64,000 nt of DNA from Cladorrhinum sp. PSN259 (taxonomy: Eukaryota; Ascomycota; Sordariomycetes; Sordariales; Podosporaceae), in the NCBI GenBank assembly GCA_033725935.1, contig MU867062.1:310001-374000 (forward strand), read 5' to 3'. Shown one piece after another: positions 9,734-21,241 of this stretch. The stretch's first letter is position 1. Every line of letters begins with the position of its first letter. The position numbers were made by a program, and so were the translations under genes. The notes under the pieces are model-generated. The model had not been told where the DNA came from, did not search any database, and was given only the letters and a program-made list of their open reading frames with translations.

Positions 9734-11931
9734 ATGTCTGTCCATGACTCTCTAGAGGAGCGTCGCAAGATCGCTGGCTTCAGTGATCTGCACATCGATA
9801 TCCTCGAAGACAAGATTAGCGACGTCAAAAGAATTTTGACGTCCGACAGCTGCAAAGATCAGCTGCAGTTTCGGGATTTTTCGCGGACGACGCCCTTGAT
9901 GACGGCAGTTCTCGTCGGCCGTTTCGAGGTTGTTTGTCGCTTGTTGAGCAAAGGTGCTTCAACAAGAGTCAAAGACATTTTTGATAACGTAGCATTGGAC
10001 TACGCGAGGTCAACTCCCTTTGTGAAGTGGAAGCTCAACTCCTATGCCAAATTGGGATTCCGTCTTCCCGAGGTCAGTCATCGAGAAAGGCGTCGTATCT
10101 CTGAAACACTGAGATATCCTGCAGCGTTGTGGTCATGGTTCGTCTTTTATTCCTCCTCTTCTCCTTCTGACTGATACTGACATTGTCCTTCTTTAGCCGT
10201 CACATTGGAAGCCATGTACTCTCACGCTCTTATATCTTCAAGGACAGTAACAAGCTCCGGATCCTGAATGCTAGCAAATCTTCCGTGTTCTACCCCGGAA
10301 AGAAGGATGCAGACTTGATCGTAGCGACCTCGGGCTTCATTGCTTCTGTGGTGAAGGATTCCTCAATCGAACAGGCAGCAATAAGCGGCTGGATGCCAAA
10401 CAAAGGCCGGGGCACCAAGGTTCTCGATAATGAACGCTACACTCAGCTGGTCCGCGACATTGCTTGCCTCTGGGGGATTAAGTTGCAGAAGTCAATGCGC
10501 GACAATGGCAGCTTTGCACCTCTGCCTGAGCATCGCGGTCGCTTTGCAGCTTGCCATATTGTAGGTTAATTATTTAAACAATGGCTTCCACTTGTAGCTT
10601 TAGACTAACTATTTCCAGGAGAAAAAGTTGACGGTTTGGTGGGTCGAGAAAGTAATGAATAAAGTCCTTGGGACAACGAACCCCCAGAGAATGGGAGACC
10701 TTCGTAAGGTCAGTTTGACTCGTGACCTCAGTGAAGCGAAGCTATATCTTGATCACAGACCTTGCCACGATTGTTGGAGGTTTTTATTCAGGATCTATCG
10801 GCTTACTGGTATCCGTATCCGGGTTGAGACGATTAAGTTCGTCGTCGAGGGCAAGCGTGTCAAACCATCCAGCGGATGCGCCAACTGCCAGTGCGAGAGC
10901 TGTCTCCGGAAGCAGGATGGAGACCAACCTCTCGCTAGAGCTCCAGTTTCACGTATGGAGCAGCAGCTAGACGTCGATGATGATGCAGATGGTGAGTTAT
11001 CTGACGGAGAGCCTAATATTAGGGCCCCTTTGCATCCCGCCTTTGCTGCATCACTTCAAGGCATGATGCCTGCCTCCCAAACAGGACAGCGAAACGCACG
11101 CGGAGAGTTGATTGTTACTGAGGCACCTCGGCACGTAAGTAAACCGCTTCCGACTCGAATAAATAGTGAGAGGCTCCTAACACCATTTTACAGTGGACAA
11201 GCTTTTCATCTGCTCCGGCAGACAAGCGGCCATGTGCCAAGCCACTTCTGAAGCCAGCTCCGCGCGGGATGGTAATTTATCCATCATCCCAGCAAGACAA
11301 TCACAGTGAAGCTCGAGTCCCGGCATCGACAATCAAGGGCCGCTCGGCATATTTCGAGAACTCATCCGCTTCCACGTCCCCAGTTGGCTCTGTGTGTGGC
11401 GACAGCAGTGGGAGTAAGTCCCATACAGCAATTCACGGACGCCCTGTATATCAGGGGACTCGAATCTCTTCCGTGCCAGTGGAGGAAGCATGCAATATTA
11501 ATCCTAGCATTGAGGAGGCACGGGTGTCATCCCAATTGCCACCTACACCAGCTCCAGCCTGGGCATCGCGCGCTTCGAGCGTTCTTTCTGCTATCTGTAG
11601 CATCACAAATAGCACTCCGGGTCTAGCCCGCTTTATGTATGGCGGTGGAATAACGACTGACAGTGGTACGACTACAAAAGGCTCTGTTCTGTCTGAGAGA
11701 CTCAGGCGAGGGCAGACAGAGAATGGTCATGGTTTGGGTCGCAATGGCAAGGATCATTTTAAGAAAAAGACAGTTTCCGCGACGACCGTCGCAGAGAACC
11801 ACGCAAGGGTGGCTTTAAGCAACGATCCCAAAAGCCGGGCAGCTGCTCGGGCCAGAAGGGAGGAGAAGTTGCGGTACAGGAGTGTCTTTGCGCGAGCATA
11901 TCACGGCCAGCATGGGTTGGGTGGGATTTAA
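9734..11931 (+). CDS. Ankyrin-repeat protein with DYW-like nucleic-acid deaminase domain
   Basis: Predicted 673 residues from exons 9734-10137, 10197-10560, 10619-11134 and 11194-11931. The N-terminal part (about 54-97, TTPLMTAVLVGRFEVVCRLL and GAST, then DNVALDYAR) is ankyrin-like. The centre has the zinc-dependent cytidine-deaminase core: H255-I-E257 (HxE, spliced across the exon 2/3 junction) and P-C305-H-D-C308 (PCxxC). The spacing HxEKK...PCHDCW, with a downstream Cys cluster C343-x2-C346-x-C348-x2-C351, resembles DYW-family deaminases, which edit C to U in plant organelle RNA and occur in some ascomycetes fused to ankyrin repeats. The last third is Ser/Thr-rich and ends in a basic, probably helical segment (KSRAAARARREEKLR). 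Substrate is unknown. Catalytic residues look intact. OTT_1508-type fungal deaminase is the main alternative family. Confidence 0.82.
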
Positions 11932-12446
11932 ATATCTCTTCATTACAGTAATGGCAGTATATATTGATGAAAGTGGGACGATATCGGCGATGTGGTTATT
12001 GGAGATGTGGTGGGATTCCAATGATTGTGGAAGGATGATATGGAATTCCTATGGCAACACTGTGAATGCATGTATATAGAGCATAGGATAAAGAGAGACA
12101 GTTGGGCCAGTGCGAGGGGAAATGGATGACAGCAGCGGAAGGACTGGGGGATCTGAAAGAGGTTCGTATATAGTTGTCATGTAACTATAATAGCAGCAAA
12201 CGATTGATCACAGTCTTTCTCATTTCTGACAAAATGAGATTCTCTAAGAGTGCTGGAGGCGAGGTATCTGTGGTTCTAAAAAAAGAAAACTGACGACTGT
12301 TCGTGTTAACTTAATTAGCATCTGACTGTGATGTGAGAGTTGTCCAAGCCCTGAAGATATTGCAAGTGCGTGACAATACAGTGTTTAGAAGAATAAAACA
12401 TACTTTAATAGCTGAAGCGTTTAGTAATTATCGAATAATCTGAAGA

Positions 12447-12479
12447 GAGACTGGGGAGAGACTGGGGAGAGACTGGGGA
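12447..12479. repeat. 11-bp tandem repeat (GAGACTGGGGA x3)
   Basis: Three exact head-to-tail copies of GAGACTGGGGA, followed to about 12535 by degenerate copies of the type GGGGAGGAAC/GGGGAAGGAAC. Minisatellite-like. Confidence 0.85.
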
Positions 12480-12930
12480 GGGAACGGGGAGGAATTGGGG
12501 AAGGAACGGCAAGGATATTGGGGAGGGAGCGGAGAGTTTTAGAGATAGTTGTTTCTTGTAGTACCGGTTAATGTTAGTTGAAATATAATACAGAAATAGA
12601 AATGATGGGTAATTGATCCCAGAAAGCAAACGCATATAGGAGTATGGTGACATGAATGACATGAAAGGTATGTTAGAGAAACTAATAGGGGGGGTGGGGG
12701 GAGGGGATAATAATGGTAATATTTATTTATGAAAATACTGTATCGGGTAGAAATATCGCGAGAACGTATAATGAGAGATTTTTTTATAATTATATGTTGT
12801 CTTTAACTATCCCAAGTATACCTAGTATAAAGCTGGTACCTCAGCGGAAGTGAGGTTGGATAAGCTCGCATGCAGTGATAGAATAATCTCGATTCTGGTT
12901 TGAAGGGGGGGGGGGAGGGTGGAAGTAAGG

Positions 12931-13025
12931 CTAACCGTGCAGCTTACCAGATTTGCGGGAGGTGCCGAGGTACGAAACGTATTCGGTTCGTTTACTCCGT
13001 GGGTCGGCCGAGGAACTGAACGGGG
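12931..13025 (+). repeat. Diverged dispersed repeat, copy 1
   Basis: About 95 bases that match, with scattered substitutions and few indels, the reverse complement of 51458-51549. Shared blocks include GGGAGGTGCC, TACGAAACG, ATTCGG, CGTTTACTC and GTGGGTCGG. By eye identity is roughly 75-80%. The AAACG-ccgaa-CGTTT hairpin is kept in both. Probably a fragment of a transposable element or SINE-like unit. Confidence 0.7.
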
Positions 13026-13047
13026 GAGCCCCCACTCTTTGAGAGGA

Positions 13048-13064
13048 GGGGAGGGGAGGGGGGG
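13048..13064 (+). other. G-quadruplex-capable G-run cluster
   Basis: GGGG-A-GGGG-A-GGGGGGG gives four runs of at least three G with one-base loops. Similar clusters lie at 12688-12706 and 12905-12922. Confidence 0.6.
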
Positions 13065-13747
13065 TTGGCGTTGAACACCTTCGGACCACTTAGTAACTTC
13101 TTAGTTATCTAGGGGGTGCTGGAAGGTGATGTGTGGAAAGTGATATATATCGGGCCATGGAAGGTTCGCCCCAGGTGGGAGGGCAATCATGGGAAGGGCG
13201 AAAGGTGTTGCTCTCCTACCATTTTCTCACTGCCCTTTAGCAGGTGCCCTTTGACTCAAAGCTTGGATCCATGGTCCACGGGCCTGACGCTGGATTCCAA
13301 ACAGAAATGTACCTTACACAGCTTTGGAGGGAACGTATTGTAGACGCAGTTCAAGACTGTCGACAAACACTTCCAGATCTTGTCTTAGGGCAACCTCCCC
13401 CCTCAAAAAAAAATTGACTTTCACAGTACGGAAGAGAAGATCTTTCTCATCGCCAGTGCTATTACATCCATAGCTCCGTTCCTAGCCCGACTGCTATAGT
13501 CTATGAGAATAGCGAGGAATTTTTTTATTTGAATTTTTTTTTTTTGCTGAATCTGGCAAATAAAGAAAGGGGATAATGGCTAGAAAGTAAACAAAGAATG
13601 TGGGTTTTAATAGGGGCAAAAAAAGTGGGGAACCAAACAAACACTAAGAGTTGGCACAGCACAGAATAAGTACATAGGCTCAAATCAAGGGACGGAGTAT
13701 GCAACGTTTATTTAAAATAAAGAAAGGCCTCGGTTAAGGACTATAAA

Positions 13748-14944
13748 TCAAATGGTAAAATTGACAGTATCCTTCTTGGCCTGGGTGGTGCCGCCGGCTG
13801 TGAACCCAGTGCCTTCTCGTCGCAGCTCCACCAAGCCGCGACGAATCTTTTCCTTTTCCTTCCCTTCTTTTTTGCTTGATTTTGTAGTTGGTTTATCTGT
13901 AAGGTCAGAATCACACACATAGCAGCGGATTGGTTCTGATCCTGACGAGGGCTTCATGAACTGATCAACGCAGCTCTTGCATAAAACGTGCCCGCAAGGC
14001 TTTGCAAGGGTAGCTCTGCTCGAGTTCGATAAAGCTTTCTTGCACGCTGGACATATTCTTTGAGTCTTTTTGGTGGCCGAGTCTGTCTCTTCCGTGAAGT
14101 GAACGGTGATGAGTGTGTGGAGGGAGTAGTAATGCGGCTTGTCTTCAGACGATGATGGGCATGTCGGTTGAGTTTTGGTCTTTTTCTTGACCTCGTGTAG
14201 GGTGTTGCTTGAGTTTGAAGTTGGGGTTACCGTCGGCGACCAAAACGAGGGAAGGGTTTGTTTTGATGCCTGGAACCATAGAGTCAGTAATCGTGTCGCG
14301 TTCAGGGGTAGAGGAAGGCTAAGGTCCCATTACCTTCTCATCGTCAATGGCTTTTCTAGCTTTCGCCCTCTCTTCCATTGCAATCCGTGCGACTTCATCA
14401 CCGTCAAGAGAGAACTTGCGCTTCTTCCCCTTTTCTGTGTTATTTTCGGGTTCGTTTTCTGGAGGCTCGCTTCCGCGTGATGTCGACTCTGGCTTGAATT
14501 TTCGACCGCCACTTCCATTGCCACCAGCTTTGATACTTAACCCGGCTTGCGTCAATTCAAATTCTTTTATTGCGCGCTCCTGAGCCTCATCATCTCGCCT
14601 CACTTGCTCTTCCTGGGCTTCTCGTTCCTCCTGCTCTCGTTGCTTCTCGGCGCGCTTGATCTCCTTCTTTTGGGTGAGGATGTTGCTGAGAGCGCATTCG
14701 CGGCAAAATATGTCACCGTTCGTGCATGCGACGGGGTCTATCGCTGGTTCCAGACATAACCAGCAGGAAGAGAATGGGAGAAAGGAGTCACGGGAAAGGC
14801 GCGCAGTCGAGGAGCCCCAGGCTACCCGGGCCATCGCCCTCTCGTGCGAGGTAAAAATCGGTCGGCTGGTGTTTCTTTTGCCTGCATGGTCAGTACAACT
14901 GGGCGGAATCAATTGGATACAGTTAGATGCATACTATGAGCCAT
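13748..14944 (-). CDS. NOSIP-family U-box/RING-like protein
   Basis: Homologue of nitric oxide synthase-interacting protein, a nuclear U-box-type E3 ubiquitin ligase family also found with spliceosomes. Exons: 14944-14935, 14881-14334, 14269-13748; 359 residues. The 10-base first exon gives MAHS-KRNTSRP, restoring the family N-terminus. The N-terminal half-domain is SFLPFSSCWLCLEPAIDPVAC followed by NGDIFCRECAL. A long charged coiled coil (KKEIKRAEKQREQEEREAQ) and ELTQAGL come next, then KARKAIDDEK and LPSFWSPTVTP. The C-terminal zinc-type module is ICPACKKALSNSSRATL, AKPCGHVLCKSCVDQF, and CYVCDSDL, ending with LVELRREGTGFTAGG. It is divergent from the ZIP gene with 390 bases between starts. 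Confidence 0.93.
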
Positions 14945-15334
14945 TTTGAAAATTATCTTAGGTTCCGGGTTGGTTGGTGTGATGGTTGTGTTCACCGTGT
15001 TGGATCCAAAAGTCAAAACTCCCAAACAATGATGTCTGCACCTGCAGCAGGTTGGAGCTCCCGATAAAATGTGGGGGGCTGTAGCCAGGGGTCCTCCCAG
15101 GCCTGAATAAGAACCACCCATGTACGTAACCGTGTCTGGTCAAGCGCAACGGGAATGCGGGGCCCATCCGGACAGATCGTTCCCAATCCCCGGTGGACTT
15201 TGTCAAAAGTTAACCAGAGTTCCAACACCACCCTGCCAATTGCCGAGTTCACTGTGCCCTCCGAGTTCCGGCACTGGCGATGTCGACAACGGGGCAGTCG
15301 TCTCTTTCATTATTCGCTACCTAACAGTTTCAAA
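14945..15334. promoter_or_regulatory. Shared divergent promoter region (NOSIP-like / ZIP)
   Basis: 390 bases between the two divergent start codons must carry both promoters and leaders. I see no clear named element in it. Confidence 0.5.
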
Positions 15335-16569
15335 ATGGGTGGCTTAGTCTTCCTGGTCGTGACCTCTGTAAGTTGCCAATCTCCATCAACAATGAGGGGC
15401 TGGGATGTAATGGCTGGGTGTGATTAGACTGGCTAACCCAATTTACAACACTCTAACAGGTGGTCATGGCTGTCGCGTATGCTCGAAATTCTTTTAGGTC
15501 ATTGCAAACACCGTCGGTGAACTGACGTGCTTCTTTGCGCATAGTTCTTTTTTCGCCGGCGCATTACCATTATCGATTTCCCTAACGCAATCTCAACTTC
15601 GATTTGTCGCCTCTCTCGGAGCAGGATTATTAGTCGGCAGTTGTCTCATTGTTATAGTACCAGAAGGGATCGAGGCTCTGGCAGCATCGGGAGGAGGAGG
15701 ACATGTTGAACATAAGGAGGGCCAGCGGCGGCGACGAGACGAGCATGGACACGCGGATACCTCTGCTGAGCTGCCAGCGTTCCACATCGGCCTAGCTTTA
15801 GTAGTTGGGTTCGCCTTGATGTTTTTGATCGATCGATTACCTCGCCATGCTACCGAGAGCCTGCAATCGGCGCCAGCTAGCAGACATGTCAGCCTCGATA
15901 ACCTCGCGGGACTGAGCAGTTCAATGGACGAAGAGTCAGAGGGGTTCTTAGGTTCTCTTACACCATCGCCAAAACAGACACGGAGCTTAGCCACAACCAC
16001 TGGGTTGGTCATACATGCTGCGGCAGACGGGATTGCTATGGGCGCATCGGCCACAACATCCAACACTAATGTTGGGCTCATTATTTTCTTCGCTATCTTG
16101 GTTCACAAAGCCCCCGCAGCATTTGGGCTGACTTCGACTCTGCTCAAGCAAGGCCTATCCAAGCGGGCAGCACGGTGGCATTTGATGGTGTTTAGTTTGG
16201 CTGCACCTGTTGGAGCATTATCAACGTGGACACTCATCTTCTTGATAGGAGGCGACAGCATGGAAGGCGAGTCTGCACAATGGTGGACAGGAATGCTATT
16301 GCTGTTTAGTGGCGGCACCTTTTTGTAAGTTCTCGTAGCTCGAGATGTTTTCGTGAAACCCCCTCCTAATACAGTCCAGATATGTCGCCATGCACGCACT
16401 GCAAGAGGAGAACTCGACAGGCCATGATCATTCAAACGTCAATGGGTATTCCGATAGCGGAATCTCCTCTCACAGGAGACAAGGAAAGCTGCAAATGCGG
16501 GATACCATTGGAACTGTGATCGGAATGCTTCTCCCACTTTTGACCAGATTTGGCCATCATCATCACTGA
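15335..16569 (+). CDS. ZIP-family metal transporter, ZIP9/ATX2-like
   Basis: Membrane transporter of the ZIP (SLC39) family that brings Zn2+ or Mn2+ toward the cytosol, here most like SLC39A9 and yeast ATX2 of the Golgi. Exons: 15335-15367, 15460-15476 (17 bases), 15545-16324, 16380-16569; 339 residues. TM1 is assembled across three exons (MGGLVFLVVTSVVMAVASFFAGALPL). It continues with LRFVASLGAGLLVGS and VPEGIEA. A cytosolic loop is His- and Arg-rich (GGGGHVEHKEGQRRRR, EHGHAD). The ZIP signature helices contain LVIHAAADGIAMGA (metal-binding His/Asp) and ILVHKAPAAFGL, and the last helices GMLLLFSGGTFLYVAMH. The C-terminus is FGHHHH. The acceptor at 16378-16379 is preferred to the CAG five bases earlier because it gives GTFLYVAMH. 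Confidence 0.93.
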
Positions 16570-19033
16570 ATCAAGGTATCCTGTCGGTCATTGGTTGGTG
16601 GCGCCATGGTGTCTTGTTGGGTATAAAAAGATTTCTTGTACGTACCGGCGTTGGAACGGCATCTCATCTTCGGCATTTGTTATAGCTTTGTACGACATGA
16701 GCATATCTCTATGGGTTTGATCTCTGTGGTGGTATATCTTGCTTAGTAGACTTGGTGTAAACTGAACATAGCATATAGAGGCCAAAGAGGGGATAGGTTT
16801 GGAGAAGACATTTCCTACCATCTTCCGCAAAACTTATCAATCTTTTCGTGGCTATTCTTACATCCTGTCAAGATTTCCTAGGATCTGAGTTGTGTATTCT
16901 ACGTGTAGTCGACATATCCAATAAAATACGCCGTACGGTATTACCGGCCAAGCCAGAAAGGTAGGTCCCAACAGGGGTTCCAGACAAGCTAAAAGTGGAG
17001 ACAACTACGTTTCAGATTTCAGTCCAACTCCTTTGCGGAGCTTGCAGTCGGTTTCAACCTTTTTTGGAACAGATTGGTCTGGAATTGATTGATCGTGAGC
17101 AGGAACCCAGCACACAACTTCCGAGTTTACTTCTTATGGGTAAAGAAAAGAACGAACAATATAGTCATTTTTCTTTCGAAGTCAGCAGAAAGAGATTTAC
17201 ACTAAATGATCATCAATCACCTTTGGCAGAAGTCCATACATACTTGCACCAGCCGAAGTGTGCTTTGCCACCCCTCACCAGAGTGAGATCAGGTACGGAT
17301 AGACTCCATCTGTCCCTACCTACGAAGTATCTGTGTTCGGAGGGCTCGTCAACATTTTCCAACCTACACCGCTTTATGGAATGAAAAAGAAAGCATGAAA
17401 AACTCTGCTCTGAGCAATCTAATTCTCGATGCGGGCTGATGCAGACAGACTAATGATCACCGCCGTGCGCTTCATGCAGACAGCGGCGCAGCCTGACATT
17501 TCTATATCGGGGGCTGCATGATAATTCAAAATTAGCTTTAGAAAGCTGAGAGCCACTCTCAGTCGATCCTAAAATCCATCCACCCCTTGGGTCATAGACA
17601 GCAAAGGCCTTTGTGTGATCGGACGGCGCTGGTTGCGGTGACCGCGCTTTGGGGCCCTTCCTAAGGTGCAAGATGGAAGAGAAGGAATCCAACGCCCCAA
17701 GCGACCATTACTACATAAGTTTTGCTAGCATACAAGACCCCCAGGTCCTGAAAATGCCGAGTTGTCTCGGGTTGTGGAGTAGAGTCCACGAGACTGCTCT
17801 CAGGCATCTGTCCGCGTGGTTTAGTAGTTTCCAGGTTGACCTCTTGCTACCTAATGTCGGGTTCCCTTCTCTCCCTAGATAGGGATGGATCTTGAACTCA
17901 TGAAAATGGCGGTTTGCGTACAGTTGAGTCCAACCGCTCTCATCATCAGTGCGGGATCAGATGTGGATATTGTAAACTTGAACTGGATGAAATCGATCGT
18001 CTATTCAAATCCAATCATACCTGATACCCAACCGGGTACTGTCACTCAGGGAGAGAAAAAAAAAAGGAAAAGAAAAAACAAAAAAAACACTTCACCATGC
18101 TTCCGGCGAAACGGTGGTCGTCCCGACACACAGACTTTACCAAGGTACGCCATATGTGAGTATGTGATAGTTGTTTGCTTTGTCCCTCGCGTCGTGGCTC
18201 CATTTGACCGCCTCCTTGGGCAACGGGCGCAACAAAGTGGAGGGGAAGGCGACTTGTGGGCTTTGGTGGGGCAGCCGCTGACAGAAAGGCCCAAGGGCGG
18301 GTACTGCACAGTTACAAGTCGCATCGGGGCACCTCTCCATTCAAACCCCGGTCACCCAAGCCGTCTCCTCATTCGACGGCGGGCGCATGGCCACCTGTGG
18401 CCCTGCCGGTCTGGCTCGCTCCTGCCCAGGTTTGTGGTGGTGGTCCAGGGAAAAAGGGACGCCCCTTCCCGCCTCGCATTTCTGTCTTTCTTTCGTTCGA
18501 TTCTTTCCTCCAATCCTCACCCACTTCATGGCAGTCAAGCCAGAATCTTGAATCTGGAATACGCCCACGGTCCAGTCGTCAAGTCCAGAGCCCAAGGTTT
18601 CTGATGGATTAGCAAGCGCCCACCCGCGACCCGACCCTTTTCGTCTCCACCCCCCTTGCCGTACCCTGTTCGATCTTGCGGCGCCCTCGTCACTGTTCCC
18701 TGTTTCGGCTTCCACTCTCAACTCCAACCTACCACTCCTCGGCGCTCCTATTTCATCATCATCGTATTGCAGTTTGTGTACACCGCGTTCTTCGTGTTTT
18801 CTTCGGATTGTCATCAAGCACGGTCTGCGGCGAATCTCGAGTCGGGTGATTGTGAGAAAGATCACGTCCTAAGCGGTTTAGCGCCTCCCGACCTCCCGCG
18901 ACTCGGGCAGCCGGCAATCCGCTCATCCTCGGCGAAACTGGGGCTGTGTTGGGGATTATAACGATTAACTTGGAATATCAAACCCGTTGAACATACAGAG
19001 GCGGAATTTCTGAACCACGAATTTTGCAAAGAA
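16570..19033. other. Long intergenic region ZIP / CDC4-like gene
   Basis: About 2.5 kb. Several open frames exist (for example 17885-18604 plus and 18341-18865 minus) but none shows homology, an ATG in good context with family content, or splice continuity. The last 400 bases are pyrimidine-rich leader of the next gene. Nothing else supported. Confidence 0.55.
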
Positions 19034-21241
19034 ATGGCATCTTACAACCCACCACCCGGCTTCTCTGAACGACGGGGCACCGTTTTCAACGAGGAGCTCT
19101 CACTCAACACACATCATGCACGCAAGCTCTCCCAGCAACGCCCCAGGGGACCACCCACGCCGAGCATGAGCACGCCGGCGCCAGATTTCGACCAGGTTAC
19201 CGGCTCTCCACCACCACCTCCCACACCAGCGGCATCACCAGGGCCGTCACATTCGAGACCCAACTGGAGCGGCGCCGAGGAGGGCGAGGAGGCTTATCTG
19301 GCAGGCCTGCGACAATACTTTGTCAAGTGCAACAGTGCTCAACGAACGAGGCTGCTAGCGGACTTGCTCAACATATGTACCAGCCAACAACTGAGTTTTG
19401 TGCATCAGTTTGTCAGTCCGCTGTTGAAGAAGGATCCGTTCACTACGCTTCCAGACGAGCTGTGCCTCCGAGTCCGTTTTACCTGCCGTGCTTTGACCAT
19501 TGAACAAATGAAACTGACTGGTTCCAGATTCTCTCATTCATTGATGACCCGAAAGTGCTTGTGCGTGCGTCGCAGGTATCTAGAAGATGGCGAGACTTAT
19601 TGAGTGATGATATGACCTGGAAGAACCTCTGCGTGAAGCACGACTACCAACGATTTTCCGAGTTCCAGGCCCCACGGCCTGAACCATATGTCCCCTCGTC
19701 ACCGCATGAAGCGGATTCAACAAGTCGCAACTCCTCTGTTGCGCTCACGTCCAACTCGCTACCCGCGTCCTTGGAAAGTAACACAAATGCGCGACCGAGG
19801 CTCAAGTCGTACAAGTCCCACTTCAAACAGCGATATCTTGTTGATGCTGCATGGCGGACTGGTGGCCGCAACATTAGCAAGAACATCACCCAGGATGGCG
19901 GTGTGGTGACTAGTCTGCATCTCACCTCGAAGTATATTATCGTGGCACTTGATAATGCCAGAATCCACGTATTTGATACTAATGGCGAACAATTACGCAC
20001 GCTTCAGGGTCATGTAATGGGTGTTTGGGCCATGGTTCCTTGGGACGACACTTTGGTCAGTGGTGGATGTGACCGCGATGTTCGCGTATGGGACTTGACC
20101 ACAGGGTAAGCTTTCTTCATTCATTGCCCTCTCTTCTTTCTGCACAGAGGAGTCTCTAACTCTGCAAACAGCAATTGTAGGCACACATTGCGAGGCCACA
20201 CCTCGACCGTCAGGTGCCTGAAGATGTCGGATGCCACTACAGCCATCTCTGGTTCTAGGGATACGACGCTCAGGATATGGGACATCGTGACTGGCCACTG
20301 CAAAAACGTCCTGGTAGGGCATCAGGCTAGCGTCCGCTGCCTAGAGATCAAGGGCGACATTGTAGTTTCTGGCAGCTACGATACAACGGCAAAGGTGTGG
20401 AGCATCTCTGAAGGCCGGTGTCTGCACACTTTACAAGGCCACTACAGCCAAATCTATGCTATCGCTTTTGACGGCTTCAGAGTAGCAACTGGCAGTCTGG
20501 ATACCAGTGTCAGGATATGGAATGCTCAGACTGGGTAAGTTTTCGAGGAATTCAACTCTTGTTGAGAATTGGTCGTGTCTAACTTTGCGCTTTTCAGTGA
20601 ATGCCAAGCGGTTCTTCAAGGTCATACGTCCCTTGTCGGGCAATTGCAGATGCGGGGTGGCACGCTTGTTACTGGAGGTAGCGACGGTTCCGTCAGGGTT
20701 TGGTCACTCGAGAGATTCTGCCCAATCCACAGGCTGGCCGCCCACGACAACAGTGTGACAAGTTTGCAGTTTGATGATACCCGGGTTGTCAGCGGCGGCA
20801 GTGATGGGCGGGTGAAGGTCTGGGATCTCAAGACGGGCCACCTCGTACGTGAGCTCATAACCCAGGGTGAGGCTGTCTGGCGCGTCGCCTTTGAGGAAGA
20901 GAAATGCGTTGCGATGGCACTGAAGAATAGCCGGACTGTCATGGAGGTAAGGAGCTTGGGCCCGTGGGCTATGAAATTCGATCGATTGCTGACATGGTAG
21001 ACAGGTCTGGTCATTCTCGCCCCCCGAGGAGATACTCGATGAGCGACCCAGTCCTTCGTTGAAGCGCGCAGTTGAAGCGCCCGTCCCGGAGCGCCCGTCG
21101 AGCGCGTTCGAGCTCAACCGACCCTCATTTCTTAGCGGGATGCTTGCTGACATAGAAATGTCTGATGCTGGGCCCTCAACAGCGCCGCTTCAACCAACGG
21201 GTCCGAATATGTCGATATTCGGCGGTTCCAGGGAGATATGA
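19034..21241 (+). CDS. cdc4: F-box/WD40 protein, CDC4/FBXW7 type
   Basis: Substrate-recognition subunit of an SCF ubiquitin ligase that binds phosphorylated degrons and drives cell-cycle turnover, acting mostly in the nucleus. Exons: 19034-19471, 19528-20105, 20172-20534, 20598-20946, 21005-21241; 654 residues. A Pro-rich disordered N-terminus precedes a dimerisation-like helix (RLLADLLNICTSQQL). The F-box is FTTLPDELCLR-ILSFIDDPKVL...RRWRDLL, split by intron 1. About seven WD repeats follow, including TLRGHTSTVRCLKMS, GSRDTTLRIWD, VSGSYDTTAKVWS, GSLDTSVRIWN, GGSDGSVRVWS and GGSDGRVKVWD. The acceptor at 20170-20171 was chosen because TTGNCRHTLRGH keeps WD spacing. Intron 1 has the weak donor GTCCGT. 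The C-terminus (SFSPPEE to SREI) is a low-complexity tail. Confidence 0.96.

Larger units (their letters stand above)
11932..13747. other. Repeat-bearing, G-rich intergenic region
   Basis: No gene found. It holds an 11-base tandem repeat (12447-12479), three G-run clusters (12688-12706, 12905-12922, 13048-13064), a diverged dispersed repeat (12931-13025), and AT-rich DNA at about 12710-12830. This looks like a decayed or transposon-derived interval between two converging genes. Confidence 0.6.

Noticed and set aside
10138..10196. Alternative donors GTGGTC and GTCATG for the first deaminase intron
   Set aside because: Both keep phase, but GTTCGT at 10138 fits the GTNNGT consensus and gives a 59-nt intron with a TACTGAC branch.
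16374..16379. Earlier acceptor ACAG for the last ZIP intron
   Set aside because: Would shift the frame and lose the conserved GTFLYVAMH block.
17885..18604. 239-codon plus-strand frame upstream of the CDC4-like gene
   Set aside because: No homology, includes poly-Lys from an A-run, and overlaps the leader of the real gene.
18341..18865. 174-codon minus-strand frame
   Set aside because: Arg/Gly-rich translation of CT-rich leader DNA; no family motif.
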